Assembly (NCBI RefSeq): GCF_009301415.1
Contig: NZ_CP045073.1
Location: 744,001 to 808,000, forward strand
Length of the DNA: 64,000 nucleotides
Reading direction: 5' to 3'
DNA from: Paracoccus kondratievae
GTDB taxonomy: Bacteria; Pseudomonadota; Alphaproteobacteria; Rhodobacterales; Rhodobacteraceae
How positions within the stretch are numbered: position 1 is the first letter of the stretch; each line of letters begins with the position of its first letter. The notes under the pieces were generated by a model, which was not told where the DNA came from, searched no databases, and saw only the letters and a program-made list of their open reading frames with translations. This document shows, piece after piece, positions 32,814 through 41,078 of the stretch. A program made the translations under genes and the position numbers.

Positions 32814-32839
32814 GGTTCAGGCCTCCTGCCGGGGTGCGG

Positions 32840-33988
32840 TCAGAAGCCCGCGTTTTTCGATGGGGTGAAGGCGCGGTTGTCCGGCCCGATATAGTTCGCC
32901 GAGGGGCGGATGATCTTGTTGTCCTGCCGCTGCTCGATCACATGCGCACCCCAGCCGGACGTACGCGAGATCACGAAGATCGGCGTGAACATCGAGGTCG
33001 GCACGCCAAGCAGGTGATAAGAGACAGCGGAATACCAATCCAGATTGGGGAACATCCGCTTTTCGTCCATCATCACCTTTTCGATCCGCTCGGCGATGTC
33101 GAACATTTTCGGGCTGCCAGCGTCGTCTGACAGCCGCTTCGCCACACGTTTGATCACTACATTGCGCGGATCGGCGATGGTATAGGCCGGACGGCCAAAA
33201 CCAATAATGACCTCCTTGCGCTCTATCCGCGCGCGGATATCAGCCTCGGCCTCATCGGGATTGTCATAGCGTTTCTGGATCTCGAACGCGACCTCGTTGG
33301 CCCCGCCATGTTTCGGCCCACGTAGCGCGCCGATGGCGCCAGCGATGGCGGAATAGACATCCGATCCCGTTCCCGCGATGGTGCGCGCAGCAAATGTCGA
33401 GGCATTGAACTCGTGTTCTGCATAGAGATTCAGCATGGTCTGCATCGCCCGCACTTCCGCCTCCTTGGGTGCGCCCCCATGCAAAAGGTGCAGGAAATGC
33501 GCGGCGATGGTGTCATCATCGGTTTCCACCTCGATGCGACGGCCGTTCTGGGCAAAGTGGTGCCAATAGAGCAGCATCGAGCCTTGAGCCGCCATCAGAC
33601 GGTCGATGATGTCGCGCGCTCCGGGGATATTGTGGTCATGCGCCTCGGGCAGCACGCAGCCAAGCGCCGAAACGCCCGAGCGCAGCACATCCATCGGATG
33701 CGCGGCGGCAGGGATTGCCTCCAATGTCTCGCGCACGCCTTTCGGAAGGCCTCGCAGGGCCTTCAGTTTCGCTTTGTAGGCCCGCAGTTCGGGCGCGCCC
33801 GGCAGGGTGCCGTGCACCAAAAGATGTGCGATCTCTTCGAAGGTGCAGGCCTCGGCCAGATCAAGGATGTCATAGCCGCGATAGTGCAGATCATTGCCTG
33901 ACTGGCCCACCGAACACAGGACGGTATTCCCGGCGACCACACCGGAAAGGGCTACAGATTTCTTGGGTCTTACGACAGTACCGCTCAT
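32840..33988 (-). CDS. prpC: 2-Methylcitrate synthase PrpC
   Basis: 382-residue citrate-synthase-family enzyme condensing propionyl-CoA with oxaloacetate. Family motifs: [20 protein letters not shown] near the N-terminus, [37 protein letters not shown] with the catalytic His, and [20 protein letters not shown]; the C-terminus [21 protein letters not shown] carries substrate-binding Arg. Length is normal for PrpC rather than for the longer type-I citrate synthases. An AGGAGGGAG ribosome-binding site precedes the ATG. A 29-bp tandem duplication repeats this site and the first codons, creating a tiny upstream reading frame that overlaps the real start. The context with prpD and prpB fixes the PrpC assignment. 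Confidence 0.93.
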   Translation of the reverse strand: MSGTVVRPKKSVALSGVVAGNTVLCSVGQSGNDLHYRGYDILDLAEACTFEEIAHLLVHGTLPGAPELRAYKAKLKALRGLPKGVRETLEAIPAAAHPMDVLRSGVSALGCVLPEAHDHNIPGARDIIDRLMAAQGSMLLYWHHFAQNGRRIEVETDDDTIAAHFLHLLHGGAPKEAEVRAMQTMLNLYAEHEFNASTFAARTIAGTGSDVYSAIAGAIGALRGPKHGGANEVAFEIQKRYDNPDEAEADIRARIERKEVIIGFGRPAYTIADPRNVVIKRVAKRLSDDAGSPKMFDIAERIEKVMMDEKRMFPNLDWYSAVSYHLLGVPTSMFTPIFVISRTSGWGAHVIEQRQDNKIIRPSANYIGPDNRAFTPSKNAGF

Positions 33989-34034
33989 CTCTCCCTCCTC
34001 ATTTCAGTACCGCTCATCTCTCCCTCCTCATTTC
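33977..34034. repeat. 29-bp exact tandem duplication of the prpC start region
   Basis: Two exact copies, 33977-34005 and 34006-34034. Each contains the prpC ribosome-binding site and the first codons (minus strand GAAATGAGGAGGGAGAG then ATG AGC GGT ACT). The prpD stop lies within the upstream copy. Confidence 0.9.
33985..34017 (-). CDS. Ten-codon reading frame created by the duplication, overlapping the prpC start
   Basis: The duplicated start codon at 34017 reads [10 protein letters not shown] then TGA, and that stop overlaps the prpC ATG (ATGA at 33988-33985). It has a full-strength copy of the prpC ribosome-binding site. Ribosomes loading here would finish exactly at the prpC start and could re-initiate, so the effect on PrpC output may be small. 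This is an inference; the peptide itself has no expected function. Confidence 0.5.
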   Translation of the reverse strand: MSGTEMRRER

Positions 34035-35536
34035 CAGTCGAAGATGCCGTTTGGGCGCGGGACCCCAAGACGATCCGCGCCGACGGTAAAGTTCAGCGCC
34101 GCCAGTTCGCCGGCCTTCAGGCTTTCCAGCGCTTCGGCTGCCTGCAAGAAACGGGTCTGCTCGGCGCTGGCGATGATGCCGTCCGAAAGGGTCAGGAACT
34201 TGTTGACGTAATTCTCGCGCACAAAGGGGCGGGCGCCATCGGGATAGGCATTGGCCAGCGCCAGCGCATCGGTTATCACGCGGCCATCCTTCAGCTTGAC
34301 CTCGACGCGGCCACCGAAAGCCTTCACCTTCGGATCCTGCGAATGGTAGCGGCGGGTCCATTCCGGGTCTTCGGTTGTCGAAATCTTGTGCCACAACGCC
34401 ACCGTCTCGGGCCGGTTGGCGCGTTCGGGTGCGTAGGATTTTTCGTGGTGCCAGCCGCCATCCTCCAGCGCGACCGCGAAGATATACATGATCGAATGGT
34501 CCAGCGTCTCACGCGAGGCTTTGGGGTCCATCTTTTGCGGGTCATTGGCGCCGGTGCCGATCACGTAATGGGTGTGATGGCTGGTATGGATGACGATGCT
34601 ATCGATCTGGGACAGATCACCGATTTTCGGCCCCATGCAGCGGGCCAGGTCGATAAGGGCCTGCGACTGATATTCCGCCGAATGCTCCTTGGTATAAGTA
34701 TCAAGGATGGCGCGCTTGGCCTCGCCCCTGCCGGGCAGTGGCATCTGATAGCGGGCATTGGGCCCGGACAGAAGATAGGCAATGAACCCGTCTTCACCTT
34801 CCCATGCCGGGCTGGGCGCACCTTCGCCACGCATCACGCGGTCAATGGCCTCAATGGCCATCTTGCCAGCAAAGCTGGGGGCAAAGGCTTTCCAGGACGA
34901 GATCTCGCCCTTGCGTGACTGGCGGGCGGTGGTGGTAACATGCAGCGCCTGCTGCACAGCCTGATAAATGGTCTCGGTGGGCAGGTTCAGCAGCGTCCCG
35001 ATCCCGGCGGCGGCTGACGGCCCAAGATGGGCGATATGGTCGATCTTGTGCTCGTGCAGGCAAATGCCGCGCACGAGGTTCACCTGAATCTCATAGCCGG
35101 TCGCGATGCCCCGGATCAGGTCCGCGCCCGATTTTCCGGTATGCTGCGCGACCGCCAGAATCGGCGGGATGTTATCGCCGGGGTGCGAATAATCGGCAGC
35201 AAGGAAGGTGTCGTGAAAGTCCAGCTCGCGCACTGCCGTGCCATTGGCCCAGACCGCCCATTCCGGGCTGACGCGATCATTCGCAAGGCCAAAGATTGTC
35301 GCACCCGGTTTCATCGGGTGACACAAAGCCTGTGCGCGGGCCGAAGCCACAGGCCCCCGCGCGACCGAGGCCGCAGCCACAGCGGCATTGTCAATGATCC
35401 GGTTGATGATCATCTCACTTACTGCCGGTTCCACCGCCACGGGATCGGCCGCAACTTCGGCGATTTTCCATGCCAGCTGGTCTTCGCGTGGCAGATGTTC
35501 AGCGGATTTATAGGTCCGCAGGTCGTGCGTGATCAT
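34028..35536 (-). CDS. prpD: 2-Methylcitrate dehydratase PrpD
   Basis: 502-residue enzyme that dehydrates 2-methylcitrate to 2-methyl-cis-aconitate in propionate catabolism. It matches the MmgE/PrpD family along its length: [53 protein letters not shown] (the active-site region), [21 protein letters not shown] and the C-terminal [20 protein letters not shown]. Normal length compared with the ~480-residue family. Its ATG overlaps the thioesterase stop by 4 bp (ATGA), and it is the second gene of the leftward operon thioesterase-prpD-prpC-prpB. Confidence 0.94.
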   Translation of the reverse strand: MITHDLRTYKSAEHLPREDQLAWKIAEVAADPVAVEPAVSEMIINRIIDNAAVAAASVARGPVASARAQALCHPMKPGATIFGLANDRVSPEWAVWANGTAVRELDFHDTFLAADYSHPGDNIPPILAVAQHTGKSGADLIRGIATGYEIQVNLVRGICLHEHKIDHIAHLGPSAAAGIGTLLNLPTETIYQAVQQALHVTTTARQSRKGEISSWKAFAPSFAGKMAIEAIDRVMRGEGAPSPAWEGEDGFIAYLLSGPNARYQMPLPGRGEAKRAILDTYTKEHSAEYQSQALIDLARCMGPKIGDLSQIDSIVIHTSHHTHYVIGTGANDPQKMDPKASRETLDHSIMYIFAVALEDGGWHHEKSYAPERANRPETVALWHKISTTEDPEWTRRYHSQDPKVKAFGGRVEVKLKDGRVITDALALANAYPDGARPFVRENYVNKFLTLSDGIIASAEQTRFLQAAEALESLKAGELAALNFTVGADRLGVPRPNGIFDWK

Positions 35537-35931
35537 TCGGTCTGTCCTTCGTTAAAGCAGTTGCGGGCGATCGGCTGAGGACGTCCGTCCCCATCCACTG
35601 CCACCATTTCGAATTTTCCCGTCAGCGCAGCGCGCCTGGCACTTCCCGAGACCGGCAAGGCATTGCCGACCACCGCGACCGTCATCGAGCCGCGACCGGT
35701 GCGGGTCACTTCGGCGCTGAGTTCCAGCATCTCGCCAAGCCGGATCTGTGTGGCGAAGTTGACGCTTTCGGACCGTGCCATGACGACCGGGCAACCGGCA
35801 TGACGGGTCGCCGCAACAAAGGCCGCCTTCGCCATCAGGGGCAGTGCATTGCCGCCAAACAGCGTCCCGTAATGGTTCGCCTGATCGGGAAAGATCATCT
35901 CGATTATTCGGGTTTCGGAATGGGCGGGCAT
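35533..35931 (-). CDS. Hotdog-fold acyl-CoA thioesterase
   Basis: 132-residue cytoplasmic acyl-CoA thioesterase of the YciA/ACOT type. The start at 35931 gives [20 protein letters not shown], in line with the family; a longer reading to 36048 runs through the regulatory region and was not used. Key segments: [28 protein letters not shown] (hotdog helix with the conserved Asn and Gly residues) and [29 protein letters not shown]. It probably releases CoA from propionyl-CoA or related toxic acyl-CoAs when the methylcitrate cycle is saturated. First gene of the prp operon, divergent from the regulator with a 119-bp spacer that contains the likely operator. Confidence 0.88.
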   Translation of the reverse strand: MPAHSETRIIEMIFPDQANHYGTLFGGNALPLMAKAAFVAATRHAGCPVVMARSESVNFATQIRLGEMLELSAEVTRTGRGSMTVAVVGNALPVSGSARRAALTGKFEMVAVDGDGRPQPIARNCFNEGQTE

Positions 35932-36010
35932 CGACGGTGGCTTTCGCAGGATTGTCCACGCCACTTTTTCACAACCACGAACAGATGATAAACTACTGAA
36001 AATGCAATGG

Positions 36011-36049
36011 TTTGCGAATGATTGGCTTGTAAATTGCGAAGGTTGCAAA
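36011..36049. promoter_or_regulatory. Predicted PrpR/RamB-type operator cluster
   Basis: Three similar elements lie just before the regulator ATG: TTTGCGAA (36011-36018), TTGCGAA (36034-36040) and TTGCAAA (36043-36049). They resemble the TTTGCAAA boxes recognised by actinobacterial RamB/PrpR proteins. The last copy is next to the start codon, suggesting autorepression; the cluster sits in the divergent spacer and could also govern the prp operon. Confidence 0.55.
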
Positions 36050-36050
36050 G

Positions 36051-37349
36051 ATGAGCAAGGCCTATCTCGGCGTCCGATTGCGCCGCCTGCGCGAAGAACG
36101 CGCCATCACCCAGGCCGCATTGGCCCGCGCGCTGGAGATCAGCCCCAGCTATCTGAACCAGATCGAACAGAACAACCGCCCCATTACCATGCCGGTACTG
36201 CTAAAGCTGAACGCTGTCTTCGGGCTTGATGTGCAGCTGTTCTCCGAGGCGGATGAGGCCCGGCTGATCACCGAGCTACGCAGCGCCTTTGCCGAACAGG
36301 GCGCGGGCATCGCCATGGCGGAAATTCGAGAGCTTGCCTCGGCCATGCCCGATGTCGCCCGCACGATCATCGCCATGCAGCGCCGTCTGCGCGAAACAGC
36401 GGACCGGGCCGACCTCTTCGCCGGCCATATCACCGGGGGCCCCGGCCAATCTCCCGCAGCCTTCGAGGCCGTTCACGAATGGTTCTATGAGCGCCGCAAC
36501 CATGTTGCCGAGCTCGACATGGCGGCCGAGGCCATCGGCGATACCCTGCCCCCGGGACGGATGGCACCGGGGCTGATCGACCGCCTTGCCGAACACCTCG
36601 ATCCGGGGCAGATGGCGTTCCAGATCGCCACGCAACTGGCTTTTCTTGAGCAGGGCGAGACCATCACCCGGCTGTCGGAGGATCCGGCGCTGTCTGCGGA
36701 TGCCCGCACGCTGTTGCGGATCGGGCTTGCCAACTACTTTGCCGGGGCGCTGATCCTACCCCATCGTACATTCCTCGCTACGGCCAAGCGCGCGCGATAC
36801 GATATCACCCTGATCGCCCGACGTTTCGGTGTCGGATTTGAGACCACCTGCCATCGTCTTTCGACGCTGCAACGTCCCGAGGCACGCGGCGTGCCGTTCT
36901 TTTTCATCCGGGTGGACCGGGCCGGAAACATATCGAAACGGCAATCAGCGACAGATTTCCACTTCATCCGTATCGGCGGATCCTGCCCGTTGTGGAACAT
37001 CTATGAGGCCTTCGCGCGGCCGGGCGAGATCATCCGGCAGGTGGCTCAGATGCCGGACGGGCGCAGCTATCTGTGGATCGCGCGTCAGGTGCAAAGCGGT
37101 CAGGGCGGCTTCGGCGCGCCGGTCAAGACCTTTGCGGTCGCCCTTGGATGCGACCTGTACCATGCCGAGCGTCTGGTCTATGCTCGTGGTCTCGACCTTC
37201 GCAACCCTGAAACGGCAACGAAGATCGGCCCCGGCTGCAAGATCTGCGAGCGCACATCCTGTCCGCAACGCGCCTTTCCGATGGTCGGACGACCTTTGGC
37301 CGCGCGTCTCGAAGAGGCCCGCTTCGCGCCCTATTCCGGCACAGGCTGA
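36051..37349 (+). CDS. XRE-family short-chain acyl-CoA regulator (PrpR/RamB type)
   Basis: 432-residue transcriptional regulator of propionate or short-chain fatty acid use. Residues ~8-62 form an XRE helix-turn-helix (GVRLRRLREERAITQAALAR, ISPSYLNQIEQNNRPIT). The middle carries the DUF955/ImmA-like part (LPHRTFLATAKRARYDITLIARRFGVGFE, TTCHRLSTLQRPEARGVPFF). The C-terminal domain ends with GPGCKICERTSCPQRAFP, a cysteine cluster (C-x2-C-x4-C) that in mycobacterial PrpR binds an Fe-S cluster. It is divergent from the prp operon, the usual arrangement. Candidate operator boxes lie in front of its start. Its 3' end overlaps the convergent metR by 19 bp. Confidence 0.88.
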   Translation: MSKAYLGVRLRRLREERAITQAALARALEISPSYLNQIEQNNRPITMPVLLKLNAVFGLDVQLFSEADEARLITELRSAFAEQGAGIAMAEIRELASAMPDVARTIIAMQRRLRETADRADLFAGHITGGPGQSPAAFEAVHEWFYERRNHVAELDMAAEAIGDTLPPGRMAPGLIDRLAEHLDPGQMAFQIATQLAFLEQGETITRLSEDPALSADARTLLRIGLANYFAGALILPHRTFLATAKRARYDITLIARRFGVGFETTCHRLSTLQRPEARGVPFFFIRVDRAGNISKRQSATDFHFIRIGGSCPLWNIYEAFARPGEIIRQVAQMPDGRSYLWIARQVQSGQGGFGAPVKTFAVALGCDLYHAERLVYARGLDLRNPETATKIGPGCKICERTSCPQRAFPMVGRPLAARLEEARFAPYSGTG

Positions 37350-38224
37350 GCGCCTGCCTGGCGCGCGAGTGCAAGAAACCCCGCGATGTAATCCGTTTTC
37401 TGCTCGCCTTTGCGCACGCCGATATGCAGCCCTTTCGAGATACCCTGCCCCAGCCTGACGGCACGGACCGGCAGCCCTGCACCTTCCTCGCGCAGGATCC
37501 AGTCCGGCACCGCACTGACACCACGTTCAGCTGCGACAAGTTGCAACATCATCTCGGTCGTCTCGACCGTGCGATGTCGTTTGGGAAGGCAGTGCCCTGG
37601 CACCAGGAATTGCGTAAAGATGTCAAGCCGTTCGGGTGACACCGGATAGGTGATCAGGGTTTCACGCGTAAGATCCTGCGGCCGCGCCACAGCACCGATG
37701 GCATGCGCCTCGGGTACCGCAAGCACCAGTTCGTAGTCGAAGACCCGCGTGTAGTGGATCCCCGGCAGATCAAGCGGATCAGGTGTGATCAGCAGGTCGA
37801 TCTCATGCCCTAACAGGGCACCGATTCCGCCGAAACGGAAGGCCGTGCGCAGATCCAGATCCACATCCGGCCAAGCCTTCAGATAAGGTGCGATTACCCG
37901 CATCAGCCAGTGCTGGCAGGGATGGCATTCCATACCTGTCCTGAGCGCGCCGCGATGTCCTTGCGCGAATTCCACCAAGACCTGCTCGGCATGGTCGAAC
38001 TGTGGCAGCACGCGATGCGCCAGCGCCAGCAGAAACTCGCCCGCCTGTGTGAAGCGCGGCCCCCGGCCCTGTTTTTCCCAGACCTTCACCCCGAAGCGGT
38101 CCTCGAACTTGCGCATCGTATGCGAGATGGCCGACTGGGTCAGGTTGAGCCGGTCGGCCGCAAGGGTAAGCGATCCCAGACGGTCAATCTCGCGCAGGAT
38201 GGCCAGATGATGGCGGTCTATCAT
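37331..38224 (-). CDS. metR: LysR-type regulator MetR
   Basis: 297-residue LysR-family activator of methionine genes, responsive to homocysteine in enterobacteria. The N-terminal helix-turn-helix reads HHLAILREIDRLGSLTLAAD and RLNLTQSAISHTMRKFEDRF, close to E. coli MetR. The effector domain shows GMECHPCQHWLMRVIAPYL, another MetR-specific stretch, and LLITPDPLDLPGIHYTRVFDYELVLAVP. It is divergent (146 bp) from the metF pseudogene and close to mesX-mesD, which carries a MetR-like box. No clear MetR box was found in the metR-metF spacer. Confidence 0.88.
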   Translation of the reverse strand: MIDRHHLAILREIDRLGSLTLAADRLNLTQSAISHTMRKFEDRFGVKVWEKQGRGPRFTQAGEFLLALAHRVLPQFDHAEQVLVEFAQGHRGALRTGMECHPCQHWLMRVIAPYLKAWPDVDLDLRTAFRFGGIGALLGHEIDLLITPDPLDLPGIHYTRVFDYELVLAVPEAHAIGAVARPQDLTRETLITYPVSPERLDIFTQFLVPGHCLPKRHRTVETTEMMLQLVAAERGVSAVPDWILREEGAGLPVRAVRLGQGISKGLHIGVRKGEQKTDYIAGFLALARQAGAQPVPE

Positions 38225-38370
38225 GCGTGGTCCCCATCAATTTCATCATAAAGTTTTCTGCCCACAATTAGCCATTCGGATGCGGGGCGAGAATATCTGC
38301 CTTGGGCCGGGATTTTATCTGGACCCCATCGCGAGACAGACATAGCACCGGGCTGACGGAACGAAGGCAA

Positions 38371-39280
38371 ATGATGTCCAGCACTGACGAAATCGCTATC
38401 GGCACGGTACCGCGCAACCTGCTCGCTTCGGCCTCTTTTGAGGTGACCCCGAAAAGCTGGCGCAAATTCCGGGCATCTGATCCCGGAAAAGCCGCGATGA
38501 TCCCTGTCGGGACAAGGGTGCTCACCGCGCAGATCGCGGACACCCCGACGGACGAGATTGATCGGCACGGCACGCGATTTGCGGGACCGTGGCCTGGTGC
38601 CGGTTCCCCATGTTCCGGCGCGACTGATCCGCGACAGGCCCCATCTGGACGATCTGCTCTCCGCCTACCGTGCCGAGGCAGATGTGTCCTCTGCGCTGGT
38701 CATTGCAGGCGGTGTGGCGGCGCCAGCCGGTGCATTCGCCTCTTCGATGGATCTCGTGGCGACGGGCCTTTTCAACAAACTCGGCTTTACGGGGATCGCC
38801 TTTGCCGGCCACCCCGAGGGCAGTCGCGATATCGATCCGGGCGGCGTCACGGCGCAAGCAGATGAGGCCCTGCGCTGGAAACAGGACTGGCGGAACCGCA
38901 GCGGCGTGGATGCGTCTCTGCTGACCCAGTTTCTGTTTTCCAGTACCCCGGTTCTCGACTGGGCAAGGCGGCTGCGCAGCGCAGGGGTCGATATGCCGAT
39001 CACCACCGGTCTTGCGGGTCCGACGCGGCTTGCCGATCTGATCCGATACGGGATCAGTTGCGGTGTCGGTCCATCTCTGGTCATCCTGCAACGCAGGGCG
39101 CTTGATCTGAGGAAGCTTATGCGCCCGATCACTCCCGACGAGTTGATTGCAGAACTGGCGGCGGGCGTCGATCAAGCCGGAGCCCCATTGATCGCGGGCG
39201 TGCATATTTTCCCGTTTGGCGGTCTATCCGACTTTCTGGACTGGCGGACGAAAGCTACCCTGGCCGTGACAACGGAATAG
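38371..39280 (+). pseudogene. Methylenetetrahydrofolate reductase homologue (MetF family), frameshifted
   Basis: The N-terminal part from 38371 reads LLASASFEVTPKSWRKF and MIPVGTRVLTAQIADTPTDE, then the frame must shift near 38545 to continue IGTARDLRDRGLVPVPHVPA, GLFNKLGFTGIAFAGHPEGS, RDIDPGGV, ALRWKQDW, GLAGPTRLADLIRYGISCGV, GPSLVILQRRALDL and IAGVHIFPFGGL. Together these give a full-length MetF-like barrel, including the conserved AGHPEG-x-R-D motif, so a single frameshift has broken an otherwise preserved gene. MetF makes methyl-folate, which a MesD-type synthase does not need; loss may therefore be tolerated here. Alternatively another metF copy exists elsewhere, or the frameshift is a sequencing error. 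Confidence 0.82.
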
Positions 39281-39661
39281 CGGTCCGGAAAGCCTTCCCG
39301 CAGAACGTGACCGGCACAGGTCCTTGCTGCGCCAGTGACCATGCGTCATCCTGACCGGTTTCCCTTTTACCCGGAGCTTAACCCGGCACCTGAATCAGCC
39401 CTTAAAATTCTCTGCGGCGCGCAAAGTGTCAATGACCCGGGCCTTGAAATTCCCTCATCAAAAACATGAACCAGAACGCGAGATCAGCAGGTTTGCTGCA
39501 ACGCCATTATCTTGACAGTGCTGTGCAGTAAGGAAAGCACAGACTGCATCCAGATCACATCGGAAACAGCAAAGACAGCATAGCTGTAGTTTCAGCCGTG
39601 CCTGCTTGCCGGGATTCGCTCGATGGGCTCAATCCCGATTTCCTCGCGCAGGTGTTGAAAC
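39281..39661. other. Gap without a gene
   Basis: About 380 bp between the metF pseudogene and the IS6 element. Locally less GC-rich than its neighbours. No reading frame, repeat or RNA was recognised. Confidence 0.5.
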
Positions 39662-40468
39662 GGCATTGTCAGTTTTGTCTGTGATCGGCCGATGGCCTAT
39701 GTCTGGCCCATGATTTGTCGCCTGATTCTGCTCGGCTGAAAGGCTGTCGCTTTCCACGTAGCGTCATCGGCTATGCGGTCTGGCTGTACCACCGTTTCGC
39801 GCTCAGCCCGCGCGGTGCCGCGATATTCTGGCCGAGCGCGGGATCCGGGACAGCCACGAGACGATCCGCATCTGGTGTCTGCGATTTGGGCCCCAGTTCG
39901 CTGCCGCGATCCGGCGGGACCGCCCCGACCCGGCCGACAAATGGCACATGGACGAGATGGTCATCTCCATCGGCGGCCGGAAACACTGGCTTTGGCGCGC
40001 GGTTGACGCTAACGGCGGTACCCGCGAATTCCTGGTTCAGAGCCGCCGCAATGCGCGATCCGCCAGGCGCTTTCTGAAGAAACTGATGAAGCGGTGGGGC
40101 AATCCCCGGGTTCCCGTGACCGACAAGCCGCGCAGCTACGGTGTCGCAATCCGGGAGCTTTGTCCCGGGGTTGACCATCGGCGGCACAAGGGCCTGAACA
40201 ACCGATGTGAAGCCTCCCATCGCCACACCCGCCGCAGGGAGAAGGTGATGGGCCGGTTCAGATCCGCCCGGCAGGCACAGAGGTTTCTGTCCGTCCATGA
40301 CCAGACCGCCGCTCTCTTCCGCTCCAAACGCCATTGCCTTTCCGCCATTTCATACCGCCACGCCCGGGCTGACGCATTCGGCCTCTGGGCAGACATGACC
40401 GAAGCACTCGCCGCCTGAGACCGAAAACGCAGCCCGGACGCACCGATCAAAAATAACCTGACAAGGCC
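39662..40468 (+). mobile_element. IS6-family insertion sequence with frameshifted transposase
   Basis: Terminal inverted repeats are GGCATTGTCAGTTT (from 39662) and GGCCTTGTCAGGTT (reading back from 40468). The transposase begins near 39735 as GCRFPRSVIGYAVWLYHRFALS, changes frame near 39810, and continues DILAERGIRDSHETIRIW, DKWHMDEMVISIGGRKHWLW, RAVDANGGTREFLVQSRRNA, VTDKPRSYGVA, LCPGVDHRRHKGLNNRCEAS and TRRREKVMGRFRSARQAQRF, ending at 40418. All DDE motifs of the IS6 group (WHMDE, TDK, the E of NNRCEAS) survive, but the frameshift before the catalytic domain should inactivate it. The element directly adjoins an IS3 fragment. Confidence 0.85.
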
Positions 40469-40499
40469 CCGGCAGGCCCTGTTCAGGCTTGCGCCACCT

Positions 40500-40628
40500 C
40501 TAATATGTCAGATCGGAAACGCCGATCTGGCGAACAGCGTCCGCCATCGCCATGCCATGGGCGCGCAAAACCTCAACCTGCCGAAGCTTCGTGACGATTT
40601 CCTCCGGCTTGTGTCGCTTGGTGCCCAT
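40500..40628 (-). pseudogene. IS3-family orfA, truncated after 42 codons
   Basis: MGTKRHKPEEIVTKLRQVEV, LRAHGMAMADAV and RQIGVSDLTY then TAG. This is the N-terminal helix-turn-helix of an IS3-group OrfA (family continues Y-Y-R-W-R). The rest is missing just where the IS6 element lies, so the IS6 insertion or a linked deletion probably removed it. Confidence 0.82.
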
Positions 40629-41078
40629 CGTGGTCCTCCTTCATGGTCAAACCATATTTCATGGTGGACCCGTTCAATCGCGGTAGATCAGAAGCCGGCA
40701 CCGGAGGCCATCGGCCCCGACAACCACCCGGATCGGTTCCATCGGCGGCACAGGCGATAGCCGAAAAGCCGGTCATGCATTAAGACTGAAACCGGACCCC
40801 CTCGTGGGGGCAGGCCAGGTCCAGTCCTCGGAAAAGCCAAAATCGAAATCGTCGCATGAAGCCGACATGGGAATGCGCAGTTCAACTTCAGCGCCAAATA
40901 GCGCAACAAGTCCACGCCGCCCCTGCCGACTGCGACAAAAAAAGCACTCTGTTACTCTCCTGCCACGCTGCCGGTCGCGTTTTTGCTGGGTGATGAGCTT
41001 AAACCGTATTAAAACCCTCAGGAAATGAAATCGAGGCCTGCCCCTTCGCCGCAGGCCCTTGCAAAAAAGGTCTTTCGC
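40629..41078. other. Upstream region of the siderophore receptor gene
   Basis: About 450 bp. It includes the outer end of the IS3 fragment and a perfect CCCCC-N4-GGGGG hairpin near 40797-40810. An A-rich stretch near 40936-40943 precedes the receptor by ~140 bases. A Fur- or Irr-type operator was looked for and not found. Confidence 0.45.

Noticed and set aside
38545..38565. Two separate genes (short N-terminal protein and MetF-like protein)
   Set aside because: The two frames together reconstruct one contiguous MetF barrel without overlap or gap, so a single frameshifted gene is more likely.
40800..41078. Fur or Irr box upstream of the fhu-type receptor
   Set aside because: No 19-bp inverted repeat resembling either consensus was found by eye.
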